Positions 1 through 7,983 of a stretch of DNA of 64,000 nt are shown in pieces. The notes under the pieces are model-generated. The model made no database searches. It had not been told where the DNA came from and saw only the letters and a program-made list of their open reading frames with translations. The translations under genes and the position numbers were made by a program. Location: assembly GCA_963667715.1 (NCBI GenBank), contig OY763926.1, positions 2,542,001 through 2,606,000 on the forward strand, in the 5' to 3' direction. The stretch is from JAFGDI01 sp963667715. GTDB lineage: Bacteria; Planctomycetota; Phycisphaerae; Sedimentisphaerales; SM23-30. Positions within the stretch are counted from its first letter, which is position 1; every line of letters begins with the position of its first letter.

Positions 1-239
1 TACTCATTTCGCATCCTACGGTCGAGTTCACGCACTGACCATTGCAAACTCTGGTCGTCTGGCGATTCCCTAAGCTGCTGCTTTACCTGTTCAAATTGTT
101 TATTATCGAATACCTGTGACCTGTTTTCACTGACATAGGCGAATAACATCAGAGAAGCAGAAACAAGCATCATAACAATGCTGATTATTATTGACAAAAA
201 CGCATTTCTGATACTTGTATTTTTCTCTGTCAGGCTCAT
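1..239 (-). CDS. Truncated membrane-anchored protein, N-terminal 79 residues only
   Basis: An open frame begins at an ATG (complement of 237-239) and runs off the left edge of the window, so only 79 residues are visible. The start is MSLTEKNTSIRNAF, followed by a hydrophobic stretch of about 20 residues (LSIIISIVMMLVSASLMLFA) that reads as one membrane anchor or uncleaved signal. After it comes a charged, helix-prone segment rich in Gln, Glu and Arg, ending LDRRMRNE at the edge. The ATG lies 3 bases after the stop of the yacG-like gene, so it is probably translated as the last visible gene of the chaperone operon. The charged segment faintly recalls N-terminal anchors of planctomycete membrane proteins, but I cannot name a family and assign no function. 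Confidence 0.6.
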   Translation of the reverse strand, partial: MSLTEKNTSIRNAFLSIIISIVMMLVSASLMLFAYVSENRSQVFDNKQFEQVKQQLRESPDDQSLQWSVRELDRRMRNE

Positions 240-242
240 AGG

Positions 243-443
243 CTAAAATCCATCATCTAACTCGTCCAGTAATGAATCAATATCATCCGGTGGATCGACC
301 GCAGGGATAGCATACCCACCGGTAAACCATATTCCCAAATCGACCTGTCTGCACCTGTCACTGCAAAAAGGAGCGAATTTATATACGCTTAGATTTTTGC
401 CGCAAACGGGACATTTTTCTTTATTAAAATTTGATTTACTCAT
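243..443 (-). CDS. yacG: YacG-like zinc-binding protein (DNA gyrase inhibitor family)
   Basis: This 66-residue protein has the YacG zinc-finger pattern: CPVC near residue 11, then FCSDRC about 15 residues later (C-x2-C ... C-x3-C), followed by the family hallmark VDLGIW and an acidic tail. The size matches the family (about 60-70 residues). In E. coli, YacG binds zinc and inhibits DNA gyrase by blocking DNA binding; whether that holds here is inferred from the family only. It lies 35 bases after the FmdB-like gene and 3 bases before the truncated membrane gene, all on the minus strand, so it is probably co-transcribed with the chaperone genes. Confidence 0.85.
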   Translation of the reverse strand: MSKSNFNKEKCPVCGKNLSVYKFAPFCSDRCRQVDLGIWFTGGYAIPAVDPPDDIDSLLDELDDGF

Positions 444-478
444 TATATATCAAAAGGCTTTCGATTACTGGCACTTTA

Positions 479-784
479 TCAGGCAGATTTTGTATCTTTA
501 CCGCTGTTTTTTTTAGCAGGTTTACTATCAGACTTCGGCTCGGACTTTTTAGCTGCCGAGACCTGCTCTTTATCAGCTTTGGCTGCTTTCTGATAGCTAT
601 CACTGCGATAATCAGTCTCATAAAAGCCACTGCCTTTAAAAATAAGAGCTGCGCCAGTGCCAATAAGCCTTTTGACAGACATTTTACCGCATTGCGGACA
701 TTTTTTCAATGGCTTAGCAGTTATAGACTGAAATTCCTCAAAAGTATAGTCACAAGCTTGGCATTTGTAATCATATGTAGGCAT
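479..784 (-). CDS. FmdB family zinc ribbon protein
   Basis: A 101-residue protein starting MPTYDYKCQACDYTFEEFQS, the standard opening of the FmdB-type regulatory zinc ribbon family. Two CxxC pairs (CQAC near residue 8 and CPQC near residue 30) form the ribbon. The C-terminal third is a low-complexity Lys/Ser/Ala tail, typically disordered. The start codon lies 3 bases past the grpE stop, so translational coupling is likely. The name comes from a putative regulator near formamidase genes; the biochemical role of the family is not established. Linkage to grpE may mean a link with protein quality control, but this is inference. Confidence 0.8.
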   Translation of the reverse strand: MPTYDYKCQACDYTFEEFQSITAKPLKKCPQCGKMSVKRLIGTGAALIFKGSGFYETDYRSDSYQKAAKADKEQVSAAKKSEPKSDSKPAKKNSGKDTKSA

Positions 785-787
785 TTC

Positions 788-1384
788 TTATTCCTCAGAA
801 CCTTCACTATCCTGATCATTTTCAGGCTCAGCCTTTACTTCTGGAGCCTTGGCAATAGAGACTTTGGCAGGACGAATAGTGCGTTCATTCATTTCATAGC
901 CGGCAGCGAGTTCCATAACAATATGATTCGGCTCGATATCGGCAGACTCAACATGCATAAGAGCCTCATGCTTTGAAGGGTCAAAAACGCTACCAGTTTC
1001 AACCTGGATCTTCTTCATGCCAGCAGTCTGCAATGTATTCATCAGATGATCAAATACGATTTGAACACCCTGCATTACTGTCATAATATCGCCAGTTTCC
1101 TTGCCTTTTTCCAGAGTATGCTGGAAATTATCAAGAACAGGAAGAATATTTTTAACTACGTTTTCAGCGGCAAACTGGCCAGCCTGTTCGATCTGACGCA
1201 TTGAACGCTTCTGGTAGTTCTGATATTCAGCTGCGAGACGCAGTAATTGGTCTTTTACATCTGCAACTGTTGGCTCTGCAGGCTTGACCTCAACTTCAGT
1301 GGCAGCTTCTTCAACTGCCTCTGGAGCCTGATCCATATTCTCGATAGGTTTATCCTGATTTTTATCCTTGTTTTTCTTTTTCAT
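788..1384 (-). CDS. grpE: GrpE, nucleotide exchange factor of DnaK
   Basis: This 198-residue protein fits GrpE in size and architecture. It has an acidic, Lys/Glu-rich disordered N-terminus (residues 1-40), a long alpha-helical dimerisation segment containing RLAAEYQNYQKRS (about 48-60), and a C-terminal beta domain with GSVFDPSKHEAL and VSIAKAPE-like segments. GrpE releases ADP from DnaK so the chaperone can cycle. It lies downstream of dnaJ in the same direction, but the 189-base gap between them holds a MITE-like insertion (1489-1562). Transcription from dnaJ into grpE may therefore be altered. No dnaK is present in the window. Confidence 0.93.
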   Translation of the reverse strand: MKKKNKDKNQDKPIENMDQAPEAVEEAATEVEVKPAEPTVADVKDQLLRLAAEYQNYQKRSMRQIEQAGQFAAENVVKNILPVLDNFQHTLEKGKETGDIMTVMQGVQIVFDHLMNTLQTAGMKKIQVETGSVFDPSKHEALMHVESADIEPNHIVMELAAGYEMNERTIRPAKVSIAKAPEVKAEPENDQDSEGSEE

Positions 1385-1484
1385 ATATTTTTACCTTATC
1401 ACAGCTCTTACGGGAGCAATAAGTAACTCATAGGTCCATTAAGACCAGAATGAGAGAAATTGTATATTTAACAGATCGAAATAC

Positions 1485-1566
1485 TATAGGGAACCTCTAA
1501 AAAATCATTCTGGGCTGCAAACGGTCTTGATTTCGCCTCAAAAGCAATTTTCAGAGGTACCCTATA
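1485..1566. mobile_element. MITE-like element, short (internally deleted) copy with 4-bp target duplication
   Basis: The element proper is 1489-1562 (74 bp). It starts GGGAACCTCT and ends AGAGGTACCC, imperfect terminal inverted repeats matching at 9 of 10 positions. It is flanked on both sides by TATA (1485-1488 and 1563-1566), read as a 4-bp target duplication. The ends are almost identical to the 161-bp copy at 13831-13991, with two substitutions over the shared columns. The interior lacks 87 bp, with the junction at a TTT microhomology (GATTT joined to CGCCTC). It has no coding capacity, so any mobility would depend on a transposase elsewhere. It lies in the dnaJ-grpE gap. Confidence 0.75.
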
Positions 1567-1573
1567 TTTACAA

Positions 1574-2704
1574 TTACTCAGTAAAATAATCTTTTAATTT
1601 ATCCAGAAACTTTTTACGTTCCGGCATAACTTCCTTGTTTTCCGTTTCAGCATATTCACGCAACAATTTTTCCTGCTGTTTAGTAAGATTCTCAGGTATC
1701 TCTATAAGTACCTGGATCATAAGTGAACCTCTGCGTCCACTTCTCAGGTTAGGAAGTCCCATACCTTTCATCTCGATAACTTTGCCGTATTGAGTTCCTT
1801 TTGGCAAGTCAACTTCGAGCTTTTCATTAAGAGAAGGTACCTCAATTTTTGCACCTAAAGCGGCCTGAGTAAAGCTAACAGGAACCCTAACAACCAAGTC
1901 ATCATTTTGACGCATGATAATAGGATCTTCAACTATCCTGACGTAACAGTACAGGTCACCTCTAGGGCCACCTAGAGTACCTGGCTCACCTTCGCCAGTT
2001 ACACGAACAGCCTGACCTTCTGCGATACCGGCAGGGAACTTCACAGAGAGTCTGCGGCTTTTATCAACCATTCCGGTACCACGACAGCTTTTGCATGGAT
2101 GAGTGATCTTCTTGCCAGCACCTTTACATGCCGGACAGGTAGTTACCATCCTGAACAAGCCGCCCATACCGGTCTGAGCAACCTGACCTTGTCCACCGCA
2201 CTGAGGACAAACAGCTGGATCATGTCCAGGTTCGCAGCCAGTACCTTTACATGTATCACAAATATCACGACGTTCAAATTCGAGCTCTTTTTCGACACCG
2301 GTCAGTACTTCTTTAAGCGTAATATCAACCTGAGTCTCAATATTCGGGCCACGTCTGGGGCGATTTGGTTGGCCACCTCTGCCGCGACCGCCAAAAATGC
2401 CGCCGCCAAAGATATCATCAAACATACTGAAAATATCATCAAAACCCATATGCGAATAATCATGCATACCGGTTCCGCGCAGACCGTCATGACCAAACTG
2501 GTCGTACTTAGCCTTTTTATTAGAGTCACTAAGAACCTCATAAGCTTCAGCGCACTCTTTGAATTTCAGTTCAGCTTCAGTATCGCCAGGATTTTTGTCC
2601 GGGTGATATTTAAGAGCTAATCTGCGATACGCCCGCTTCAACTCTTCCGGGGTAGTATCTCTATTTACTCCCAGTACTTCATAATAATCACGCTTTGTAC
2701 TCAT
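1574..2704 (-). CDS. dnaJ: DnaJ (Hsp40) co-chaperone
   Basis: A 376-residue type I DnaJ with all expected parts. The J domain has the HPD motif (YHPDKNPGD, about residues 34-42). A Gly/Phe-rich linker follows at about 75-115. The zinc domain has four CxxCxGxG repeats (CDTCKGTG, CPQCGGQG, CPACKGAG, CKSCRGTG; about 148-212), and the C-terminal substrate-binding domains follow. It stimulates DnaK ATPase and delivers unfolded clients. It lies downstream of the second groEL gene with a hairpin in the gap (2742-2780), and upstream of grpE with a MITE-like element between them. Confidence 0.96.
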   Translation of the reverse strand: MSTKRDYYEVLGVNRDTTPEELKRAYRRLALKYHPDKNPGDTEAELKFKECAEAYEVLSDSNKKAKYDQFGHDGLRGTGMHDYSHMGFDDIFSMFDDIFGGGIFGGRGRGGQPNRPRRGPNIETQVDITLKEVLTGVEKELEFERRDICDTCKGTGCEPGHDPAVCPQCGGQGQVAQTGMGGLFRMVTTCPACKGAGKKITHPCKSCRGTGMVDKSRRLSVKFPAGIAEGQAVRVTGEGEPGTLGGPRGDLYCYVRIVEDPIIMRQNDDLVVRVPVSFTQAALGAKIEVPSLNEKLEVDLPKGTQYGKVIEMKGMGLPNLRSGRRGSLMIQVLIEIPENLTKQQEKLLREYAETENKEVMPERKKFLDKLKDYFTE

Positions 2705-2741
2705 TAAACCAGTGCCTTAATATTGAATATTATTATCAAAG

Positions 2742-2780
2742 AACAACCGCAAACCGCTTTTTGGTGCGGCTGCGGTTGTT
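2742..2780 (-). terminator. Intercistronic hairpin between second groEL and dnaJ
   Basis: AACAACCGCA (2742-2751) pairs with TGCGGTTGTT (2771-2780), a perfect 10-bp stem. A smaller CCGC/GCGG stem is nested inside (2754-2757 and 2766-2769). On the minus strand the 3' arm is followed by TCTTTGAT, a weak U-tract. It could be an attenuating terminator or an mRNA-stabilising element separating groEL from dnaJ expression. The structure is seen in the sequence; the role is inferred. Confidence 0.5.
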
Positions 2781-2820
2781 TGATCTTATAAAATTATATA
2801 CAGCCGTTGCCATACTTATT

Positions 2821-4437
2821 TTAGCAAATTGCTCCAGTTACCGGCTCTACTTCCGGATCAGAATCTATATCGGTAACCATTACATTTGTAGTGAGCATAA
2901 GGGCTGAAACGCTGGCCGCATTCTGCAGGGCACAACGAGCAACCTTAGCAGGGTCAATGATACCTTCAGCAAACATGTCAACATACTCACCATTAGCTGA
3001 ATTGTAGCCGGCAGCACCTTTCTTTTCCATCAGTTCAGCAACAACAGTAGCTCCATCTTCACCACTATTATCAATGATCTGACGAGCTGGATAAGTTATC
3101 GCCTTGGCAATGATATCAAAACCAAAAGCTTCGTCAGCAACAGCGTCTTTCTTGGCATCATTAACTGCTTTAACAGCTCTTAAGAACGCCACGCCACCAC
3201 CAGGAATAACACCTTCAGCAACCGCAGCACGGGTAGCGTAAAGAGCATCTTCAAGCAGGTCCTTACGTTCCTTCATTTCTATCTCAGTTGCCGCACCAGC
3301 ACGAACAACAGCAATACCGCCGCTAAGCTTAGCCAGACGTTCCTGGAGCTTTTCACGATCGTAATCGCTAGTTGTCTTGTCGATCATATTAGTGATCTGG
3401 TCAATACGAGCCTTGATATCTTTCTTCTTGCCAGCACCTTCAACAATAGTAGTATAATCTTTACCAATAACTACCTTACGAGCAGTACCAAGCATAGAAG
3501 GTTCAACAGCATCAAGTGAAATACCCAGTTCTTCAGTAATAAACTGACCACCAGTTAAAGCGGCAATATCACCCATAATAGCCTTACGACGGTCACCAAA
3601 ACCTGGAGCCTTAACAGCACAGATATTCAGGATACCGCGAAGCTTATTGATCACCAGACCAGCAAGAGCATCGCCGTCGATATCTTCAGCAATGATCAGC
3701 AATGGCTTAGAAGCACCAGCAACCTTTTCCAGTACAGGCACCAGATCACGTAATGAGCTGATCTTCTTTTCATAGAGAAGGATGCTGCAATCTTCCAGTT
3801 CAGCTTCCATTGTATCTGGCTTAGTCATGAAATACGGAGAGAGGTAACCTTTATCGAACTGCATACCTTCAACAACTTCCAGCTCAGTTTCGATACCTTT
3901 ACCTTCTTCGACAGTGATAACACCATCTTTACCAACTTTGTCCATAGCGTCAGCAAGCAGCTTACCAATAGCATTATTGTTATTAGCAGAGATAGCACCA
4001 ACCTTAGCAATATCGCCAGAACCTTTAACCTTCTTAGCCTGAGATTCGATAGAACTAACAACAACTTCAACAGCCTTATTAATACCTCTCTGGATAGAAG
4101 CAGGATGAGCACCAGCAGTTACATATTTCAGACCTTCACGGAAGATCGCTTCAGCCAGAACTGTAGCAGTAGTTGTACCGTCACCAGCTACATCACTTGT
4201 CTTGCTGGCAACCTGGTTAGCCATCTTGGCACCCATATTTTCAAAAGGGCTAGGAAGCTCAACTTCTTTAGATACGCTTACGCCGTCTTTAGTAACACGA
4301 GGAGAGCCGTAGCTTTTCTGTAAAACAACATTACGACCTGTAGGGCCCATAGTTACTTTAACAGCATCAGCAAGCTGAGTGAGACCTTTGAGCATCTCAC
4401 GTCTTGCATTTTCATCAAACATCATTTGTTTGGCCAT
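2821..4437 (-). CDS. groL2: Second GroEL (Hsp60) paralogue lacking the GGM tail
   Basis: A 538-residue chaperonin subunit. It keeps the ATP site (GDGTTTATVL near residue 85), the apical region (GYLSPYF near 200) and the GGGVAF hinge/ATP segment near 414. It diverges clearly from the groEL at 4872-6587. Its C-terminus ends EVEPVTGAIC, so the flexible Gly-Gly-Met tail that fills the GroEL cavity is replaced by a short acidic tail with a terminal Cys. Tail-less paralogues elsewhere often serve special clients or stress conditions. Being 76 bases downstream of groES, it could use the same co-chaperonin. Whether it forms its own rings or mixes with the main GroEL cannot be told from sequence. Confidence 0.93.
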   Translation of the reverse strand: MAKQMMFDENARREMLKGLTQLADAVKVTMGPTGRNVVLQKSYGSPRVTKDGVSVSKEVELPSPFENMGAKMANQVASKTSDVAGDGTTTATVLAEAIFREGLKYVTAGAHPASIQRGINKAVEVVVSSIESQAKKVKGSGDIAKVGAISANNNNAIGKLLADAMDKVGKDGVITVEEGKGIETELEVVEGMQFDKGYLSPYFMTKPDTMEAELEDCSILLYEKKISSLRDLVPVLEKVAGASKPLLIIAEDIDGDALAGLVINKLRGILNICAVKAPGFGDRRKAIMGDIAALTGGQFITEELGISLDAVEPSMLGTARKVVIGKDYTTIVEGAGKKKDIKARIDQITNMIDKTTSDYDREKLQERLAKLSGGIAVVRAGAATEIEMKERKDLLEDALYATRAAVAEGVIPGGGVAFLRAVKAVNDAKKDAVADEAFGFDIIAKAITYPARQIIDNSGEDGATVVAELMEKKGAAGYNSANGEYVDMFAEGIIDPAKVARCALQNAASVSALMLTTNVMVTDIDSDPEVEPVTGAIC

Positions 4438-4455
4438 AATATAAACTCCTTATAA

Positions 4456-4479
4456 TTTGAAACACATTAAAGTTTCAAA
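4456..4479 (-). other. Hairpin between groES and the second groEL
   Basis: TTTGAAAC (4456-4463) pairs perfectly with GTTTCAAA (4472-4479) around an 8-base AT-rich loop, just upstream of the second groEL start at 4437. There is no strong U-tract, so a processing or stability element is more likely than a terminator. It may help set different levels of the two chaperonins. Confidence 0.35.
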
Positions 4480-4513
4480 TTTGATTATCATAGTCTTGTT
4501 GAATACAGAATAA

Positions 4514-4801
4514 TTATTCGATCACTGCCAGAATATCAGATTCACGCAGGATAACATACTTTACGCCGTCGATCTCAACTTCAGAACCAGCATACTTGCC
4601 ATAAAAGACTTCATCGCCCTTTTTAACAGTCAGTTCAGCACGTTTACCATTATCCATCATCTGGCCAGGGCCAACAAATTCAACGATACCACGCTGTGGC
4701 TTTTCCTGAGCACTGCCAGGTAGAACAATACCACCAGCTGTCTTTACTTCCGCTTCACACTGTTTTACGATAACTCTATTATCAAGAGGTTTAATTGCCA
4801 T
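4514..4801 (-). CDS. groS: GroES (Hsp10) co-chaperonin
   Basis: A 95-residue GroES of normal length. It starts MAIKPLDNRVIVK, has the mobile loop around KTAGGIVLPGSAQEKPQ (about 20-36), the GPG turn, the GDEVFYGKYAG segment and the C-terminal ILRESDILAVIE. It caps GroEL rings during the folding cycle. It lies between two groEL genes, 70 bases after the first and 76 bases before the second, an order consistent with serving both. Confidence 0.97.
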   Translation of the reverse strand: MAIKPLDNRVIVKQCEAEVKTAGGIVLPGSAQEKPQRGIVEFVGPGQMMDNGKRAELTVKKGDEVFYGKYAGSEVEIDGVKYVILRESDILAVIE

Positions 4802-4871
4802 AATTATTATCTCCGTATATATAAATCTTATTTATAAATTATTTAGTTAAAAAAAATATTAGAAGCAGAGC

Positions 4872-6587
4872 TTACATCATGCCAGGCATGCCACCCATGC
4901 CCATACCGCCCATGCCACCCATTCCAGGCATTCCGCCCATACCACCCATGCCGCCCATAGCGTCCATACCTGGCATACCACCCATAGCGTCATCGCCACT
5001 GGCAGGTTTGTCAGTAATGACAGCATCAGTAGTAAGCAGCAAACCTGCTACACTGGAAGCATTAGTAAGAGCAGTACGAACAACCTTGGCAGGATCAATT
5101 ACACCAGCTTTGAAAAGGTCTTCAAATTCGAGCTTAGCAGCGTTAAAGCCATAGCCATCGCCTTTACCCTTGAGGACCTTATTGATGATAACATTACCTT
5201 CTTCGCCAGCATTGTCAGCGATCTGATACATAGGCATCTTAACAGCATTGTAGATAACATCTGCACCAACTTTTTCGTCGCCCTTGAGTTTGAGTGACTT
5301 AATCACTTCACGACAGCGAATAAGGGCTACACCACCACCAGGAACAATACCTTCTTCGATAGCAGCACGAGTAGCATGCAGAGCATCTTCAACTCTGGCC
5401 TTAATTTCCTTCATTTCCATTTCGCTGGCAGCACCAACACAGATCTGGGCAACGCCACCACTAAGCTTAGCGAGACGTTCCTGAAGCTTTTCACGATCAT
5501 AATCGCTGGTTGTAGCAGCTATTTCAGCACGAATCTGTTCAATGCGAGCCTTAACAGCCTTAGCTGTGCTGTTGTTTTCCTGAACGATAGTTGTGTTATT
5601 ATTATCAATGCTTACCTTAGTAGCAGTACCAAGATCTGCAAGAGTAACACCTTCAAGATCAAGACCAAGTTCTTTGAAGATTGGCTTGGCACCAGTAAGA
5701 ATAGCGATATCTTCCAGCATAGCCTTACGACGATCACCATAGCCTGGAGCTTTAACAGCACAAACATTCAAAATGCCACGAAGTTTATTCACTACCAAAG
5801 TAGCAAGAGCTTCACTTTCAATGTCTTCAGCAATAATGATCAGAGGACGCTTAGAATTGGCTACTGCTTCGAGTACCGGAACCAGCTTCTGAGCTGAAGA
5901 GATTTTTTCTTCATAAACAAGAATAAGAGGATTTTCCATTTCGCAGATCATGTTTTCCATATCAGTTGCGAAATTAGGAGAAAGGTAACCGCGATCGAAC
6001 TGCATACCTTCGACAATATCAACATGAGTGTTGATCGTCTTAGACTCTTCTACAGTTATGACGCCATCTTTGCCAACCTTCTCAAATGCATCAGCCATTG
6101 TTTCGCCAATTGTCTTGTCGTTATTGGCACTGATAGAGGCAACATTAACAATATCGCCACGTTTAGAGATATCAACAGGCTTGCTCAGCTTGGCTAGCTC
6201 GTCACAAACAGCTTCAACAGCCTTTTTAATACCACGATTAACGCTCATTGGATCAGCGCCAGCTGTGATATTTTTCAGAGCTTCTTTGAAAATAGCTTCT
6301 GTCAGAACAGTGGCAGTTGTTGTACCATCACCAGCAAGGTCACTTGTTTTGCTGGCGGCTTCCTTAACCAGCTTAGCACCAAGATTTTCAACCTTATCTC
6401 TGAGTTCGATCTCTTCGGCTACGCTTACGCCGTCTTTTGTAACGGTAGGTGCGCCCCAGCCCTTATCCAGTACTACATTGCGACCACGAGGTCCAAGTGT
6501 ACTCTTTACTGCAGCGGCTAGTTTGCTAACGCCCACCAGCAATGATTTACGTGCGTCTGTCTCAAAAGTCAGATCTTTTGCTGCCAT
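4872..6587 (-). CDS. groL: Main GroEL (Hsp60) chaperonin with long Gly-Met tail
   Basis: A 571-residue GroEL, longer than the usual 540-550 because of an extended C-terminal tail of about 35 residues made almost only of Gly, Met and Pro (repeats such as GGMGGM and GGMPGM), preceded by ASGDDAMGG. ATP-binding motifs are intact (LAGDGTTTATVL near residue 84 and GGGVALIR near 415), as is the apical RGYLSPNFA segment. It is the first gene of the chaperone run. An inverted repeat at 6650-6668 lies upstream; no CIRCE element (TTAGCACTC-N9-GAGTGCTAA) was seen, so HrcA control is not supported. This is presumably the housekeeping chaperonin. Confidence 0.96.
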   Translation of the reverse strand: MAAKDLTFETDARKSLLVGVSKLAAAVKSTLGPRGRNVVLDKGWGAPTVTKDGVSVAEEIELRDKVENLGAKLVKEAASKTSDLAGDGTTTATVLTEAIFKEALKNITAGADPMSVNRGIKKAVEAVCDELAKLSKPVDISKRGDIVNVASISANNDKTIGETMADAFEKVGKDGVITVEESKTINTHVDIVEGMQFDRGYLSPNFATDMENMICEMENPLILVYEEKISSAQKLVPVLEAVANSKRPLIIIAEDIESEALATLVVNKLRGILNVCAVKAPGYGDRRKAMLEDIAILTGAKPIFKELGLDLEGVTLADLGTATKVSIDNNNTTIVQENNSTAKAVKARIEQIRAEIAATTSDYDREKLQERLAKLSGGVAQICVGAASEMEMKEIKARVEDALHATRAAIEEGIVPGGGVALIRCREVIKSLKLKGDEKVGADVIYNAVKMPMYQIADNAGEEGNVIINKVLKGKGDGYGFNAAKLEFEDLFKAGVIDPAKVVRTALTNASSVAGLLLTTDAVITDKPASGDDAMGGMPGMDAMGGMGGMGGMPGMGGMGGMGMGGMPGMM

Positions 6588-6932
6588 AGTTATAAATCTC
6601 CTTAAATGACTATTTCTTGTATTTCAAATACCATATTTTATAGTAACTTACGTACAGGCTATGTACATTACAACACCTGCGTTAAACATATTAGCAATTA
6701 TTATGCCAAAAACCGGCCTTTTTCAATAATAGCCGTAAGTACCTAATTTCATGGATGTTATAAAAAAAACAAAAGAATTGATAGCATACTCCCCCCCTGC
6801 CAAAGCTGACATTATTAAAATAGCTTATTGCCATAGTGACAGGCCATACTGCAATGCGCAGGGTAAAGAGGGGTCTAACTATAGAAAGTCACCCTTGCTG
6901 TATGTATAAGTAGTTATAAGAATGGAGTTTAA
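6588..6932. other. Intergenic region upstream of groEL
   Basis: This 345-base gap contains the 5' region of the chaperone run and the 3' flank of the hemerythrin gene. I see an inverted repeat at 6650-6668. No convincing sigma70 -35/-10 pair for groEL and no strong terminator for the hemerythrin gene could be found by eye. No small gene with a ribosome binding site stands out. Confidence 0.5.
6650..6668. promoter_or_regulatory. Inverted repeat upstream of groEL, possible heat-shock operator
   Basis: ACGTACA (6650-6656), spacer GGCTA, TGTACAT (6662-6668). The arms match at 6 of 7 positions in an arrangement typical of a dimeric repressor site. It lies 63-81 bases upstream of the groEL start. 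CIRCE is absent, so if this is an operator it belongs to a different regulator. Seen: the repeat. Inferred: the function. Confidence 0.35.
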
Positions 6933-7388
6933 CTAAGCGGAGGCAGAAGTCAGGATTTGCTGCTCTATCCTATCGTATACATCCTGACCAACCATAGCAA
7001 TGTCATCCACATAGCCTTGATCTTCTCTCATCATGTGATTAGTGAGCCAGTTTCCAAGAAAGCTGCAAATATATTCAAAATCAACACTTGTGACATCTTC
7101 TGCGACTTTTTTACCAGTTTCTTCCAGTTTTGCCAGCAATATTTCATGCTGCTTTACATGTTCGCTCAACCCTTCATAGCCAGCAGCATCCATCAACAAC
7201 TCTTCTGTTTTAAAGTGAACTTTTGCATATTCCAGTAAGCCGGGAAATTCCTCAGCGAAAATATTGACCGCTCTGCCAAATACTACACCAGCATACACAT
7301 CATTAATCACCTGAAGTAAATATTTATGCTGATTATCCAGCAGCGGATTTCTTACAGACATCAAACTTGACCATGGAAGTATACTCAT
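6933..7388 (-). CDS. Bacteriohemerythrin (non-haem di-iron O2-binding protein)
   Basis: A 151-residue single-domain hemerythrin with the full ligand set of the four-helix bundle: LLDNQHKYL (His near residue 21), VHFKTEELL (H-x3-E near 57-61), EHVKQHEILL (two His near 76-80) and NHMMRED (H-x4-D near 114-119). Bacterial hemerythrins reversibly bind O2 at a di-iron centre and serve in oxygen sensing, storage or detoxification. No transducer or regulatory domain is fused, so it is likely a cytosolic O2-binding or iron-handling protein. It is divergent from secA, with a long gap, and may be transcribed separately from groEL. It fits an anaerobe exposed to oxygen. Confidence 0.88.
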   Translation of the reverse strand: MSILPWSSLMSVRNPLLDNQHKYLLQVINDVYAGVVFGRAVNIFAEEFPGLLEYAKVHFKTEELLMDAAGYEGLSEHVKQHEILLAKLEETGKKVAEDVTSVDFEYICSFLGNWLTNHMMREDQGYVDDIAMVGQDVYDRIEQQILTSASA

Positions 7389-7983
7389 GGCAATATTCCT
7401 TACTTTAGCCTCAATTTTTTATTTGCAGCTACAGAGACCCATTATCTCTATACAGCCAGCACAACCATAATGGCACGCCCAGTATAGTGGATATCAAAAT
7501 AATAGACTTCACCAACGCGTCCCATATGCATTTATCGGCTTTTGTGGCCTTGTTTGTAACAATAATACCTTGAAATCTCAATCACAGCGAACACTTCAAG
7601 CCACTACGGCCACAGATAAAGCATTTTATTGCAGTAACTTAACACGACATAAGCCACAAATTAAAACTTCAATAACATATACCACAAAGACCCATAACAA
7701 CATACTTCAACCAACACCACAATCTATACAATCTCCACCACCCTATGGGGCACCAATTATTTTGTAACTTATTTATTATAAAACCTTTTTATTGTTAAAA
7801 TATTATTTATGGTTGTATATATTTACTGGCGATATTATTATAAATAATTCAAACATTTTTCCGTCGTTTGGATTATTATTATATAGCTGGCTGTTTTACA
7901 GGCTGATAAACTGGCATTACGGCTGCAATTGACAAAAATTACTTTTTATTACACGAAATAAGAGCAAGGATAAATTATTTAAT
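7389..7983. other. Divergent intergenic region, hemerythrin/secA, with a G-poor tract
   Basis: A 595-base gap. The stretch about 7650-7745 is striking on the plus strand: almost no G, and long runs of A and C, ending just before CTATGGGG. A 65-codon frame (7570-7767) covers it but has no convincing ribosome binding site and a low-complexity Thr/Gln/Pro composition, so I do not call it a gene. A perfect TTGACA hexamer lies at 7929-7934, 49 bases before secA, but I found no good -10 at 16-18 bases. AAGGAT precedes the secA ATG at a longish spacing of about 11 bases. Confidence 0.45.

Noticed and set aside
431..976. 181-codon plus-strand frame over the FmdB-like and grpE genes
   Set aside because: It overlaps two conserved genes on the opposite strand, and its Phe/Leu-rich composition follows from their codons.
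4879..5154. Pro/Met-rich frame antisense to the groEL tail
   Set aside because: The repeat pattern is only the complement of the Gly-Met tail codons.
6588..6760. CIRCE element for HrcA upstream of groEL
   Set aside because: No TTAGCACTC-N9-GAGTGCTAA or close variant was found; only the ACGTACA/TGTACAT repeat is present.
7541..7616. TTGTGGCC/GGCCACAG inverted repeat as a structured RNA
   Set aside because: The stem is only 8 bp with a loop of nearly 60 bases and no supporting features.
7570..7767. 65-codon open frame in the hemerythrin-secA gap
   Set aside because: It lies wholly in the low-G tract, has a low-complexity Thr/Gln/Pro composition and no convincing ribosome binding site, so the frame is probably open by composition alone.
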